Of a DNA stretch of 64,000 bases, positions 51,408-61,199 are shown piece by piece. The notes under the pieces are model-generated. The model made no database searches. It was given only the letters and a program-made list of their open reading frames with translations, and had not been told where the DNA came from. How positions within the stretch are numbered: position 1 is the stretch's first letter; each line of letters opens with the position of its first letter. The position numbers and the translations under genes were made by a program. This DNA is from Aquimarina sp. AU58 (GTDB lineage Bacteria > Bacteroidota > Bacteroidia > Flavobacteriales > Flavobacteriaceae), in the NCBI RefSeq assembly GCF_900312745.1, contig NZ_OMPD01000014.1:682001-746000 (forward strand), read 5' to 3'.

Positions 51408-53579
51408 ATGAAAATTACAAAATTGTTTTTTGCAATTACGATTTTTATAAGTCTTGTAACATCTGCACAAGACAAAGCTTTTACTCTACAGGAAATCTGG
51501 GGAGGAACTTTTAGGACTCAAGGGTTGCAATCATTACATTCTATGAAAAATGGAACTGAATATTCGGTCATAGAAAAGGATGCAGCTTCTGGAGCAATTA
51601 ATATTGAAGTGTATTCATACGAAACGGGTGAGAAAGTAAGAACTTTAATAAGTACTGCTTCTATAGATGATCTATCTACGTTTCAAGGGTATTCTTTTAG
51701 TAAAGATGAAAATAGAGTTTTACTTTCGAGTGAGCTAGAACAAATATATCGTCGTTCTTCAAAAGGGATTTATCATATTTATGATGTTCCTTCTAAAGGT
51801 ATTTTTAAAGTTAGCGATAAAAAAATACAATCCCCTATGTTATCACCAGATGGAAATAAGATAGCATACGTTCTGGATAATAATATTTATATGCTAAATT
51901 TTGTAACCGGTAAGGAGGTACAATTAACCGATGATGGTAAGAAAAATGAAATTATTAATGGGATTACAGATTGGGTGTATGAAGAAGAATTCTCTTTTGT
52001 TAGAGCCTTTGATTGGAGTGCCGATAGTAACAAGATTGCTTTTTTACGATTTGATGAAAGAGAAGTGCCTGAGTTTTCTATGGATGTTTATGGTAAAGAT
52101 TTATATCAAAAACAAGAAGTTTTTAAGTATCCTAAAGCAGGAGAGAAGAATGCAAAAGTCTCCTTGTTTATAGCAGATATTAGTGCAATGGCATTAGATC
52201 AGATTAAACTAGGTGATTATAAAGATTTTTATATCCCTAGAATAGAATGGACAGCAAATCCAGATATTTTGAGTGTACAGGTAATGAACAGACATCAAAA
52301 TAATCTGGATTTAATTTTTGTAGACGCCAAGACCAAAGAAGCAAAAGTTGTTCTTAATGAAAAAGATGTTGCTTATATAGATGTTACAGACAATCTTACA
52401 TTCTTAGAAGATAATAGTTTTATATGGACCAGCGAAAAAGATGGATATAATCATATATATCATCATGCAGCAACTGGTGAGTTGGTAAATCAGGTAACCA
52501 AAGGTCCCTGGGAAGTAACGAGTTATTATGGTTATAATAAAAAGAATAAAACTATATATTATCAAAGTGTAGAGAACGGGAGTATCAATAGAGATATTTA
52601 TAGTGTTACTTTGAATGGAAAAGACAAAAAGCGATTAAGTCAAAAAGAAGGAACCAATGACGCAGATTTCAGTGCAGATTTCAGTTTGTATATTAATTAT
52701 TTTTCTAACGCAACTACTCCTTACGAATATACCCTAAATAATGGCAAGACAGGAAAAGTTGTTCGTGAAATCAAGAACAATAAAGGATTGCTAGAAAAAC
52801 TAGCGAAATATGATGTGCGACCAAAGGAGTTTTCTACAATAGAAGTTAATGGAGAACAATTAAATACCTGGATGATCAAGCCCAAAGATTTTGATCCAAA
52901 AAAGAAGTATCCATTGTTTATGTATCAATATTCTGGCCCAGGATCTCAATCGGTAAAAAATTCATGGCACAGAGCAAATGATTATTGGTATATGATGTTG
53001 GCGCAACAGGGATATATTGTTGTTTGTGTTGATGGTAAAGGAACTGGTCTAAAAGGCGCCAAGTTTAAAAAAGCTACTCAAAATGATTTAGGAAACCTAG
53101 AGGTTCAGGATCAGATTGCCGCTGCTAAGTATTTTGGAGGATTAGAATATATTGATGCATCCCGAATTGGGATTTGGGGATGGAGTTACGGAGGCTTTAT
53201 GTCTAGTAATTGTTTATTTAAAGCTCCGGATACCTTTAAAATGGCAATTGCGGTAGCACCAGTAACAAGTTGGAGATTTTATGATACCATTTATACGGAA
53301 CGATATTTGATGACTCCTCAGGAGAATGCGAAAGGATATGACGATAATTCGCCAATTAATTTTGTGAATGGATTAAAAGGAAAATTCTTATTAGTACATG
53401 GTAGTGCAGATGATAATGTGCATGTTCAAAATACAATGCAATTGGTTGAAGCATTGATACAGGCAAATAAAGATTTTGATTGGGCAATTTATCCCGATAA
53501 AAACCATGGAATTTACGGTGGTAATACTAGATTACATTTATTCAATAAGATGACTAACTTCATTAAAAACAACTTATAA
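51408..53579 (+). CDS. Dipeptidyl peptidase IV, S9B family
   Basis: From the ATG at 51408 the protein has 723 residues and a signal peptide ending LVTSAQ; the longer frame from 51318 puts 30 residues before it. It cuts X-Pro or X-Ala dipeptides from peptide ends in the periplasm. The beta-propeller carries the substrate-anchoring DWVYEEEFSFV glutamates. The hydrolase domain shows GWSYGG (Ser593), HGSADDNVH (Asp668 or 669) and KNHGIYGG (His700), the DPP IV triad. Two peptide transporters follow at 53597 and 54998, so peptide cleavage and uptake are linked. Confidence 0.94.
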   Translation: MKITKLFFAITIFISLVTSAQDKAFTLQEIWGGTFRTQGLQSLHSMKNGTEYSVIEKDAASGAINIEVYSYETGEKVRTLISTASIDDLSTFQGYSFSKDENRVLLSSELEQIYRRSSKGIYHIYDVPSKGIFKVSDKKIQSPMLSPDGNKIAYVLDNNIYMLNFVTGKEVQLTDDGKKNEIINGITDWVYEEEFSFVRAFDWSADSNKIAFLRFDEREVPEFSMDVYGKDLYQKQEVFKYPKAGEKNAKVSLFIADISAMALDQIKLGDYKDFYIPRIEWTANPDILSVQVMNRHQNNLDLIFVDAKTKEAKVVLNEKDVAYIDVTDNLTFLEDNSFIWTSEKDGYNHIYHHAATGELVNQVTKGPWEVTSYYGYNKKNKTIYYQSVENGSINRDIYSVTLNGKDKKRLSQKEGTNDADFSADFSLYINYFSNATTPYEYTLNNGKTGKVVREIKNNKGLLEKLAKYDVRPKEFSTIEVNGEQLNTWMIKPKDFDPKKKYPLFMYQYSGPGSQSVKNSWHRANDYWYMMLAQQGYIVVCVDGKGTGLKGAKFKKATQNDLGNLEVQDQIAAAKYFGGLEYIDASRIGIWGWSYGGFMSSNCLFKAPDTFKMAIAVAPVTSWRFYDTIYTERYLMTPQENAKGYDDNSPINFVNGLKGKFLLVHGSADDNVHVQNTMQLVEALIQANKDFDWAIYPDKNHGIYGGNTRLHLFNKMTNFIKNNL

Positions 53580-53596
53580 TTAATTAAACAAACGTA

Positions 53597-54988
53597 ATGG
53601 CAAATACAGTTAAAGCAGCTCATCAGAAAGAGCTTTTTGGGCATCCGGTGGGATTATACATTTTATTTTTTACAGAAATGTGGGAACGCTTTTCATACTA
53701 TGGTATGAGAGCAATTTTTGTGTTATATCTAACAGCTAAAACCGTGGATGAAAATGCAGGTTTAGGCTGGTCATCTGGAGAAGCTTTGGCACTGTATGGA
53801 TGGTATACGATGTTGGTTTATGTAGCATCAATTCCTGGTGGATGGATTGCAGATAAATTTTTGGGGCAAAAAAAATCAGTCTTAGTAGGAGGGATTTTAT
53901 TGGTTGCCGGACACAGTATTTTGGCTGTTGAAGAAATGTGGGCATGGTATTCTGGTCTTGGATTAATCATAGCAGGAGTAGGAATGCTAAAACCTAATAT
54001 TTCGACTATGGTAGGAGGTTTGTATAAACAAGGAGATATACGAAGAGATAAAGGATTTACTATTTTTTATATAGGAATTAATGTTGGCGCATTTTTGTCA
54101 AGTTTAATCGTAGGATATGTAGGAGAAGTACATGGATGGCATTACGGTTTTGGTCTTGCAGGAATAGGAATGGCATTGGGATTATTACAATACCTATTAG
54201 GTCAAAAGTACCTTGCAGGAGTAGGTAACTTTTTAGGAGCTTCTGAAAAAGAAGAGGATAAAGAGGCTATGAAAAAACCATTAACTAAGATCGAAAAAGA
54301 TAGAATTGTTGTCTTGTTTATTTCATTTCTTTTAGTGATCGTTTTTTGGGGAGCTTTTGAGCAGGCAGGAGGATTAATGAATATCTATGCCAAAGAAAAA
54401 ACAAATAGAATGTTAATGGGATGGGAAGTTCCTGCTTCATGGTTTCAATCTCTAAATGCCATGTTTATAATTTTCTTAGGAACCACAATCGCTTGGTACT
54501 GGGCGAATAGAAAACTAAAAGGAAAAGTTTCGAGTTCTTTATTTAAAATGATTCTGGGACTTATTATTATGGGAACTGGATTCTTTTTCATGACAGCTGC
54601 GTCTATGGAGTTTAACTCTAATGGATCTTCTGCAATGTATTGGTTAGTATTAGCATATTTGTTTCATACTATTGGTGAGTTATGCATATCGCCTGTGGCA
54701 TTGTCGTTTATTACGAAATTAGCTCCGGTTAAATATGGAGCATTAATGATGGGGGTATATTTTGCGATGACAGGTTTCGGAAATAAACTGGCCGGTTTAT
54801 TAGGAGAATCTGCAGAAAACCTTGGTGAATTTACCATCTTTACAGGGATCGCCGTTTTTTGCGTGATCTTTGGATTACTCGTTATGATTTTTAGAAAAAA
54901 ATTAGAAGTTTTAACACATGGTGTTGAAGATAAAGAAGGAACTTTACATGAAGAAGCCGAAGGTTTTGAATTAGCAGATAACTCCTAA
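53597..54988 (+). CDS. Proton-coupled oligopeptide transporter (POT family), first of two
   Basis: The 463-residue transporter has about 14 hydrophobic segments. The POT signature TEMWERFSYYGMRAIFVLYL carries the proton-coupling E-x-x-E-R-F block; later blocks are GGWIADKFLGQKKSVLVGG, GVGMLKPNISTMVGGLY and the C-terminal LFHTIGELCISPVALSFI. It imports di- and tripeptides with protons. It starts 17 bases after the DPP IV gene and nine bases before a second POT gene, so the three are surely one transcript. Confidence 0.93.
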   Translation: MANTVKAAHQKELFGHPVGLYILFFTEMWERFSYYGMRAIFVLYLTAKTVDENAGLGWSSGEALALYGWYTMLVYVASIPGGWIADKFLGQKKSVLVGGILLVAGHSILAVEEMWAWYSGLGLIIAGVGMLKPNISTMVGGLYKQGDIRRDKGFTIFYIGINVGAFLSSLIVGYVGEVHGWHYGFGLAGIGMALGLLQYLLGQKYLAGVGNFLGASEKEEDKEAMKKPLTKIEKDRIVVLFISFLLVIVFWGAFEQAGGLMNIYAKEKTNRMLMGWEVPASWFQSLNAMFIIFLGTTIAWYWANRKLKGKVSSSLFKMILGLIIMGTGFFFMTAASMEFNSNGSSAMYWLVLAYLFHTIGELCISPVALSFITKLAPVKYGALMMGVYFAMTGFGNKLAGLLGESAENLGEFTIFTGIAVFCVIFGLLVMIFRKKLEVLTHGVEDKEGTLHEEAEGFELADNS

Positions 54989-54997
54989 AATAATATC

Positions 54998-56548
54998 ATG
55001 ACGGTTCAAGACGATTCAAATGACTTTAGTTTATTAGGTCATAAACCCGCGTTATATGTGTTATTCTTCACAGAAATGTGGGAACGATTTTCGTACTACG
55101 GAATGCGTGCAATTTTTGTGCTATTTTTAACTTCTACTTTTGCAGATGGAGGCTGGGAATGGTCTAACGAAAGGGCATTAGCACTTTTAGGAACATATAC
55201 TTCTTTAGTCTACGTAACTCCTGTTATAGGAGGGTGGATTGCTGATAAATTTACAGGATATCAAAAAGCAGTTGCACTTGGTGCCTTGGTGATGACACTG
55301 GGGCATGGTGCAATGGCATTAGAAACAGAGACTACACTGTATATAGGTGTAGGACTTTTAATCATAGGTAATGGTTTATTTAAACCAAATATTACATCGA
55401 TTGTTAGTGGTCTGTATGATAAGTTTCCCGAAAGGAAAGATGGGGCTTTTACCATTTTCTACATGGGTGTAAACTCTGGTGGATTTATTGGTGTTTTACT
55501 TTGTGGTTTCTTAGGTGAGAATTTGAGCTGGGCCTGGGGATTTGGTTTAGCTGGTATTTTTATGATGCTCGGGATGTTACAATTTTGGTTTGGTAGAAGT
55601 ATTTTTGAGAATGTAGGAGTAGAACCATCCAAAAAAATAGATTTATCAGATGCTATTGAAAACATGCCAGATGAAGTTGAAGAAAAAGTGCCTGCTCATG
55701 TACAAAGGGATCGTTACATTGTTGTAGGGGTCTTAGCATTTTTTGTAGTATTCTTCTGGGCATCTTTTGAACAAGCCAGTGGATCTATGACTATTTTTGC
55801 AAATAACTTTACGCAACGTGTATTAAGTGGAAGTTCTGCTTCAATATTTAAAATAGTAGACACATTAATAACGATTGTGCCTTTAGGAGTTATCACCTGG
55901 GTTTTATTTAAACTGTTTGCACAAACGTTTAAAAAAATATCATTATCCAATATTGTTTTGGGAGTAAGTTTCTTAAGTGTATGGGCAATTGCATTATGGA
56001 AACTTTCTGTAATTCTTCCACAGGAAACAACTGAAATTCCGGCATCCTGGTTTTTGATTTTGAACTCATTATTTATTATTACTCTAGCACCCTTATTTTC
56101 TAAAGTATGGGAAAGTAAGTATAATCCTTCTGCCACTGTGAAATTTGGACTAGGAATGATATTATTAGGTATAGGGTTCGGAATGCTAGCATGGGGTTCT
56201 GCATCGATTCCTCAAGGAGCAAAAACTGCATCAGTTAGTTTAGTATGGTTGGTTGTGGCTTATTTGTTGCATACTATGGGAGAATTATGTTTATCTCCGG
56301 TAGGATTATCTTATGTTTCAAAATTAGTACCAGCAAAAAAAATAGGAATAATGTTTGGTCTATGGTATCTGGCTATTGCTATCGGTAACAAATTAGCGGG
56401 TTTTGTAGGGAGTTATATTGATGTGATTGTTAATGAATATTCAATGTCTGCTTTCTTTTTAATCTTTACTATAGTTCCGGTAACTGTTGGAGTAATATTA
56501 ATTTTAATTACTTCAAAAATGAAGAAAATGATGCATGGAGTGCATTAA
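54998..56548 (+). CDS. Proton-coupled oligopeptide transporter (POT family), second of two
   Basis: The 516-residue protein is a paralogue of its upstream neighbour, with TEMWERFSYYGMRAIFVLFL, GGWIADKFTGYQKAVALGA, GNGLFKPNITSIVSGLY and LLHTMGELCLSPVGLSYV. It has a longer middle loop (SKKIDLSDAIENMPDEVEEK). Two transporters next to one DPP IV suggest different peptide ranges. The start is ATG nine bases after the first transporter. Confidence 0.93.
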   Translation: MTVQDDSNDFSLLGHKPALYVLFFTEMWERFSYYGMRAIFVLFLTSTFADGGWEWSNERALALLGTYTSLVYVTPVIGGWIADKFTGYQKAVALGALVMTLGHGAMALETETTLYIGVGLLIIGNGLFKPNITSIVSGLYDKFPERKDGAFTIFYMGVNSGGFIGVLLCGFLGENLSWAWGFGLAGIFMMLGMLQFWFGRSIFENVGVEPSKKIDLSDAIENMPDEVEEKVPAHVQRDRYIVVGVLAFFVVFFWASFEQASGSMTIFANNFTQRVLSGSSASIFKIVDTLITIVPLGVITWVLFKLFAQTFKKISLSNIVLGVSFLSVWAIALWKLSVILPQETTEIPASWFLILNSLFIITLAPLFSKVWESKYNPSATVKFGLGMILLGIGFGMLAWGSASIPQGAKTASVSLVWLVVAYLLHTMGELCLSPVGLSYVSKLVPAKKIGIMFGLWYLAIAIGNKLAGFVGSYIDVIVNEYSMSAFFLIFTIVPVTVGVILILITSKMKKMMHGVH

Positions 56549-56649
56549 TATGTAATAAAATATATAACTTTACTTGCTTCCCAAAGGCAAATTAATTTTT
56601 TAATAAGGAATAATTTTTGTTTCCGACTAGTTATAAAAATTTAAGATTT

Positions 56650-57189
56650 ATGAAAAACCTACTTTTTATTTTTGGATTTCTGCTAAGCTTTTATACTCAA
56701 GCACAAGAAATCAAATGGATGTCTATGAATGATGCTTTAGAGGCTCAGAAAAAAGAACCTAAAAAGATCTTTATGGATGTGTATACAGATTGGTGTGGTC
56801 CCTGTAAGCTACTGGATAAAAAAACTTTTCATAATAAGGATGTAGTCTCTTATGTAAATAAGAACTACTATGCAGTAAAGTTTAATGCAGAAGGAACAGA
56901 AGAAATAAAATACAATGATTTTACCTATACCAATCCAAATTATAATCCGGATAGGAAAGGAAGAAACAGTCAACATTTTTTTGCAAATGCGCTCAAAATA
57001 ACTGGATATCCTAGCATGGTATTTTTTGATGAAAAAGGAAACCTTATTGCTCCTGTGGTGGGGTATAAAACACCACAACAGTTAGAGATATATCTTAAGA
57101 TGATCCATAATAACGATTATAAAAAGTTAACCAGTACAGATGCCTGGCAGAAATATGAACGGTCTTTTGTAAGTACTTTCGAAAATTAA
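56650..57189 (+). CDS. Periplasmic thioredoxin-like protein
   Basis: From the ATG at 56650 the protein has 179 residues and a signal peptide ending FYTQAQ; the frame from 56617 would add 11 residues before it. A thioredoxin fold is shown by IFMDVYTDWCGPCKLLDKKTF, with the redox pair WCGPC, and the cis-Pro block ITGYPSMVFFDEKGN. It probably reduces or transfers disulfides in the periplasm. It follows the second POT gene by about 100 bases and may be read through from that operon. A strong terminator follows. Confidence 0.88.
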   Translation: MKNLLFIFGFLLSFYTQAQEIKWMSMNDALEAQKKEPKKIFMDVYTDWCGPCKLLDKKTFHNKDVVSYVNKNYYAVKFNAEGTEEIKYNDFTYTNPNYNPDRKGRNSQHFFANALKITGYPSMVFFDEKGNLIAPVVGYKTPQQLEIYLKMIHNNDYKKLTSTDAWQKYERSFVSTFEN

Positions 57190-57208
57190 TACAGATTACT
57201 ATATTTTT

Positions 57209-57252
57209 AAAAGGCTCCATTTTGATCATATGATCAAAATGGAGCCTTTTTT
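57209..57252. terminator. Perfect palindromic terminator after the thioredoxin-like gene
   Basis: Bases 57209-57250 form a 42-base perfect palindrome centred near 57229/57230 (arms AAAAGGCTCCATTTTGATCA and complement), then T residues to 57252. It is an efficient terminator on the plus strand. Confidence 0.9.
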
Positions 57253-57679
57253 ATGAATAGAATTAATTATAAAAAATATCTTTATCTGTGGATTTGTGTA
57301 TTTTGTCTTGTTTTTCTGTCTTTTTATCGTAAATTGGCCATGATAACATTCAAATAGGATGTTTTTTTGTTTTTACGAAAGATTTTTCTTTCAAATTCAA
57401 AAATTAAGAATGATTTTGATATTAAGCTTGTATGTAACTAGCTTTTGTATTCATAGAATTATGTCAATTCAAAGAGCATTAGTTTTGATACTAAATAAGG
57501 ATAGTACAATTAATTGAAGATCCATTCGTTAGTTAATAATAAACCTAAAATAATACCCAAATCTGATTCGAGAAATGAAAATAAAACTAATCTAGCTTAA
57601 TTCAATTTTAATACCTACTCTATAAATTGTAATCGCTTTTTTGATTTTATTCATACTTTTTTGAATTGTAAACCTACTT
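57253..57679. other. Gene-free stretch before the serine hydrolase
   Basis: About 425 bases between a terminator and the serine hydrolase gene. One small frame starts at 57253 (34 codons, hydrophobic middle) but it sits against the terminator and has no other support. The rest is AT-rich without clear repeats. The promoter of the hydrolase gene should lie near its 3' end. Confidence 0.4.
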
Positions 57680-58951
57680 ATGAAAAGAATACTAGTCATA
57701 GCTGTCCCGTCTATGTTGTTTATTGCGCTACTTTTTTCTTTTGTTTCAGCAGAACAACCAGAATTACCTCAAGAATCTCAAGCTATTCAAATATCCCAAC
57801 CAGCAGAAATTTATTTTCCGAATTCGGATAAAGAACGATTGGCAGATTCTATCCAGGCGTATTTTAACAAGGCAATAGATCAACATCAAATTGTAGGAGC
57901 GGCTGTTGCCATTGTAAAATGTGATTCTATTATTTATGTAGATGGTTATGGTAAAAGGAATATCGCTTTAAAAGACAAGATTAATGAAGAAACCATTTTT
58001 AGAATCGGTTCGGTTTCTAAAGGTTTTGCTGGTATTCTTACAGGAATTCACGTAGAAGAAGGCTTAATAAATTGGGAAGATAAAATTGTAGATTATGTTC
58101 CAGAGTTTCAATTGGCTAGTAAAGAACAAACAAAGAAAGTAACTTTATCTCATGTGTTGTCTCATACTGCAGGTTTACCATACCATAGCTTTACCAATCT
58201 TGTAGAAGATGGATTATCTATAACAAGAATTGCAAGCAAATTTAAAGAGGTACGTACTATTGAACAACCGGGTAATATATATAGCTATCAAAATGCTGTT
58301 TTTGCATTAAGTGGTAAGGTGATAGAACAAGTTACAGGTCAGTCTTTAAGAGAGGTTATTCAAAATAGAATTTTTGAACCTCTGCAAATGACTACTGCTT
58401 CGGCAAGTTATGAAGCTCTTAAAGAATCTGATAATGTGGCACAACCACATCAGCGTATTCGACATGGGTGGCGTCTTAAACGCATTAATAAAAAGTACTA
58501 TAACAATGCTATAGCTGCAGGAGGAATTAATGCAAGTATAACAGATATGGGCAAGTGGATGAAATTTTTGCTTGGGAATAATCCAGAAGTAATGATGCCT
58601 AATACAATGCGTACTGTGTTTAGCCCAAAAATACAAGTAGGAGGAAGAAGACAGTATTATCAAAAGTGGCCAGGGTATTCAAAATCTTCCTATGGTTTAG
58701 GGTGGCGTGTACATTCTTTTGTAGATGCTGATTCTAAAGAACCAAGTACTATCGTACATCATGGAGGAAGTGTTAATAACTATAGAAGTGAAATTGCAAT
58801 TTACCCTAACGAAGATTTAGGAATCTGTGTGCTCTTTAATAGTCAAAATAAATTGGCCAAAGATTGTATACCGACAATCTATAAAATGATACAGGAAATA
58901 ATGACAACTCAGAAGGATCAATTACTAAAAGAATCTTTAGTATTGCTATAA
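57680..58951 (+). CDS. Class C beta-lactamase-like serine hydrolase
   Basis: The 423-residue protein has an N-terminal hydrophobic signal (residues about 4-24). The active-site set of the class C beta-lactamase/esterase fold is clear: SVSK (Ser111, Lys114), Y-S-Y-Q-N with Tyr203 and Asn205, and HHGGS near residue 358. Members may be esterases, D-aminopeptidases or penicillin-binding enzymes; true antibiotic hydrolysis cannot be claimed. The gene is isolated and ends in a terminator that overlaps the comEC 3' end. Confidence 0.88.
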   Translation: MKRILVIAVPSMLFIALLFSFVSAEQPELPQESQAIQISQPAEIYFPNSDKERLADSIQAYFNKAIDQHQIVGAAVAIVKCDSIIYVDGYGKRNIALKDKINEETIFRIGSVSKGFAGILTGIHVEEGLINWEDKIVDYVPEFQLASKEQTKKVTLSHVLSHTAGLPYHSFTNLVEDGLSITRIASKFKEVRTIEQPGNIYSYQNAVFALSGKVIEQVTGQSLREVIQNRIFEPLQMTTASASYEALKESDNVAQPHQRIRHGWRLKRINKKYYNNAIAAGGINASITDMGKWMKFLLGNNPEVMMPNTMRTVFSPKIQVGGRRQYYQKWPGYSKSSYGLGWRVHSFVDADSKEPSTIVHHGGSVNNYRSEIAIYPNEDLGICVLFNSQNKLAKDCIPTIYKMIQEIMTTQKDQLLKESLVLL

Positions 58952-58964
58952 AGTTTTTAAGAGT

Positions 58965-61010
58965 TTATTTTAATATAAAAGCTCCCTTTTTGTCTATACG
59001 ATGAAAAGGGATTTTTTGTTTTTCACAACTGATTTCCCACTGATCGATATAACTTTTGTAATTGCTCGCATCTACAACGATTTGTTTTGGATGCAAACTA
59101 TCTATTACTCTATCCAGATGAATTTTTGGGGAATTCGACAAAATAATAATATCAGGATAAAAGCTTTTGATATGATAGATTGAAGTACTATCAATAACCA
59201 TAATCGTTTGTTTTTTATATTGATAGATGTTTTTTAATTGCATAACTGTATCTAAAGTAGCCTGATTCTTAGTAAGATAATTGCCAAATAAAAAATGCTG
59301 AGTTTTTACTGCAATAGAATCTTTACTGTATATTCTAAATTGTTGGTTTTCTAAGATCCCTAAAGTAGTATTACGTTGGTTATGAAATACAATTAATTCT
59401 TCTAGATTCGAAATAGTATACTTTTCATATGTCAAAACAGAGAACAGTGTAATTATTGATACTCCTAACGCGTACAATTTTTTCCTTTCAAATTTTTTGA
59501 ACATCATGACCAAAAGAATAATAGTCAGGTATGAGATGATGCACATACTGGTCGAGAAAGGAATATTTTTAATAACAAAACTTTCTTGGTCAGCTATCCA
59601 TCCAATAATAATATTCATGATGTCAATACAATTACCAAATAAGGCAGCTATAGGTTCAGGGAGAATATTTAGATAAGCGAGTAGAATGACCAAAATACCA
59701 AAGCCAAGAATACCTCCCAAAAAAGGAAGAATAATAAGATTAGAAATAAAAAACAAAAGAGGGAACTGATGAAAATATAATAATGTGAGAGGTAATAATC
59801 CAAGTTGAGCAGCCATAGTAACTGTAAATATTTCCCAAAGTTTTTTAGAAAGATAAAATCCAGGCTTATATATTTTAAATAATAATGGTTGTATCCAGGC
59901 TATCGCAAAGACTGCTAAATAACTTAATTGAAACCCTACCGAAAACAATAGCAAAGGATTAAAACAAATGAGTATAAACAGAGAAATAAACAATGAATTG
60001 TAAATACTTGTTTTGGATCTAATTTTTATTCCTATAGCAAGAAAAGAAAACATAGTTACTGCCCTAAGTACTGATGGGGATAACCCCGCGATAATTGCAA
60101 AACACCAAAGTGATAAAATAGTGAGAATTAATTTGATTACTTTTCCGTTTTTATGATACCTGTTAAGAGGTTTTAAGATCAAATTTAATAGGAGTAAAAT
60201 GATTCCGACATGAAGTCCTGACACTGCCAAAATATGAATAGCTCCGGCATCTCTGTAATTATCAAAAACATCTTGACTTATATCTTGTCTTTGCCCCAAA
60301 AGCAAAGCATTAATAATAGATAACTGTGTAGAGTTAAAATTGTATTTAGATAGTTTTAAATTACTGGTTTTTCTGATTTGATTTGCTACATAACCCAGAG
60401 AATATTCGATTTTATGGTTATCAATGAGTTGATGAGGTAATACAACGATCTTATGAGATATGTATTGAGAGTCTAAATATTTTGAATAATCAAATTGGTA
60501 TGGATTTAAAGCATGAGGAATAGGTTTTAATGCGGTAAATGTGGTATACGTATTGCCTATATCCAAAACATTTTGTGTGCTATCTTTTGCTACCTGAAGT
60601 ACTATTTTACCATGTACAGCTTTGCTATCTACAAATTTGGTAGATACAATGTATTTATTATAGTAGGATGAAGGTTTTAATCGTTCTTTAATGTAAAATT
60701 GAATCCCTATATCATAGGGTTGCTCTTTTAGATTTATATGATTGCTGTAATGGTTTGAATAGTTCTTTGGGTTGTGGATTTTGACTAAAGCGATTCCGAA
60801 AATGATAAAAACAATCGCCGTTATAATAACAAAAGAATGCCCTTTGCTAAACATCCTTTTTGATCGTTTCCATGAAACGCCAAGTATACATATAGAGATT
60901 GAGAAACTTAATACTACAATTTCGGGAACAATAGTCAAATGATACCCGATGAGTATGCCAAGTAAGGTCGAAATTGTAATGACTATAAAAGGAATATTAA
61001 TGAGTTTCAC
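58965..61010 (-). CDS. ComEC/Rec2 family DNA-uptake channel
   Basis: The 681-residue protein has an N-terminal helical/DUF4131 region (about 1-190), a competence domain of about eight to ten membrane helices (about 225-500; HILAVSGLHVGIILLLLNLIL, AGLSPSVLRAVTMFSFLAIG) and a C-terminal soluble part (about 525-681). ComEC imports single-stranded DNA in transformation. The C-terminal part has the outline of a metallo-beta-lactamase fold but lacks the HxHxDH metal motif, as in other flavobacterial forms I recall. It is divergent from nothing; the NlpC/P60 gene is upstream on the same strand. Confidence 0.88.
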   Translation of the reverse strand: MKLINIPFIVITISTLLGILIGYHLTIVPEIVVLSFSISICILGVSWKRSKRMFSKGHSFVIITAIVFIIFGIALVKIHNPKNYSNHYSNHINLKEQPYDIGIQFYIKERLKPSSYYNKYIVSTKFVDSKAVHGKIVLQVAKDSTQNVLDIGNTYTTFTALKPIPHALNPYQFDYSKYLDSQYISHKIVVLPHQLIDNHKIEYSLGYVANQIRKTSNLKLSKYNFNSTQLSIINALLLGQRQDISQDVFDNYRDAGAIHILAVSGLHVGIILLLLNLILKPLNRYHKNGKVIKLILTILSLWCFAIIAGLSPSVLRAVTMFSFLAIGIKIRSKTSIYNSLFISLFILICFNPLLLFSVGFQLSYLAVFAIAWIQPLLFKIYKPGFYLSKKLWEIFTVTMAAQLGLLPLTLLYFHQFPLLFFISNLIILPFLGGILGFGILVILLAYLNILPEPIAALFGNCIDIMNIIIGWIADQESFVIKNIPFSTSMCIISYLTIILLVMMFKKFERKKLYALGVSIITLFSVLTYEKYTISNLEELIVFHNQRNTTLGILENQQFRIYSKDSIAVKTQHFLFGNYLTKNQATLDTVMQLKNIYQYKKQTIMVIDSTSIYHIKSFYPDIIILSNSPKIHLDRVIDSLHPKQIVVDASNYKSYIDQWEISCEKQKIPFHRIDKKGAFILK
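58983..59017 (+). terminator. Terminator overlapping the comEC 3' end
   Basis: TCCCTTTT (58983-58990) pairs with AAAAGGGA (59004-59011) and is followed by TTTTTT. It lies 32 bases after the hydrolase stop and inside the last codons of the opposite-strand comEC gene. Confidence 0.6.
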
Positions 61011-61069
61011 ATTAGAGACTTAATAAATGATTATGTTGAGTAATTATTAATTACTCAAAAATGTTCATA

Positions 61070-61114
61070 GTACAATGATAAGAGACCCTAGTTTCATTTT
61101 TCGGAACTGGGATT
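61070..61114 (+). repeat. Dispersed 45-base stem-loop element, copy 3
   Basis: GTACAATGATAA, seven variable bases, TAGTTTCATTTTTCGGAACT and GGGATT, with the same spacing as at 30090-30134 and in the same orientation. It lies between comEC and the NlpC/P60 gene, upstream of comEC. No T tract follows, so it is not a terminator here. Confidence 0.75.
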
Positions 61115-61199
61115 AATAAGAGAAGTAGAAACAATGCTGTTCAGAAAGGAGAGAGAATTTATTAAGAGAATGATTTATTTACTAAGCAAATACCGTTGG

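Noticed and set aside
55714-56136. 140-codon minus-strand frame inside the second POT gene
   Set aside because: A shadow of the transporter gene in another frame; membrane-protein codon use often opens such frames.
57253-57357. 34-codon frame with a hydrophobic middle
   Set aside because: Starts directly at the thioredoxin-gene terminator, with no promoter or conservation evidence; random hydrophobic frames are common in AT-rich DNA.
57680-58951. Antibiotic-resistance beta-lactamase
   Set aside because: The fold and motifs fit, but many Bacteroidota esterases and peptidases share them; resistance cannot be claimed from motifs alone.
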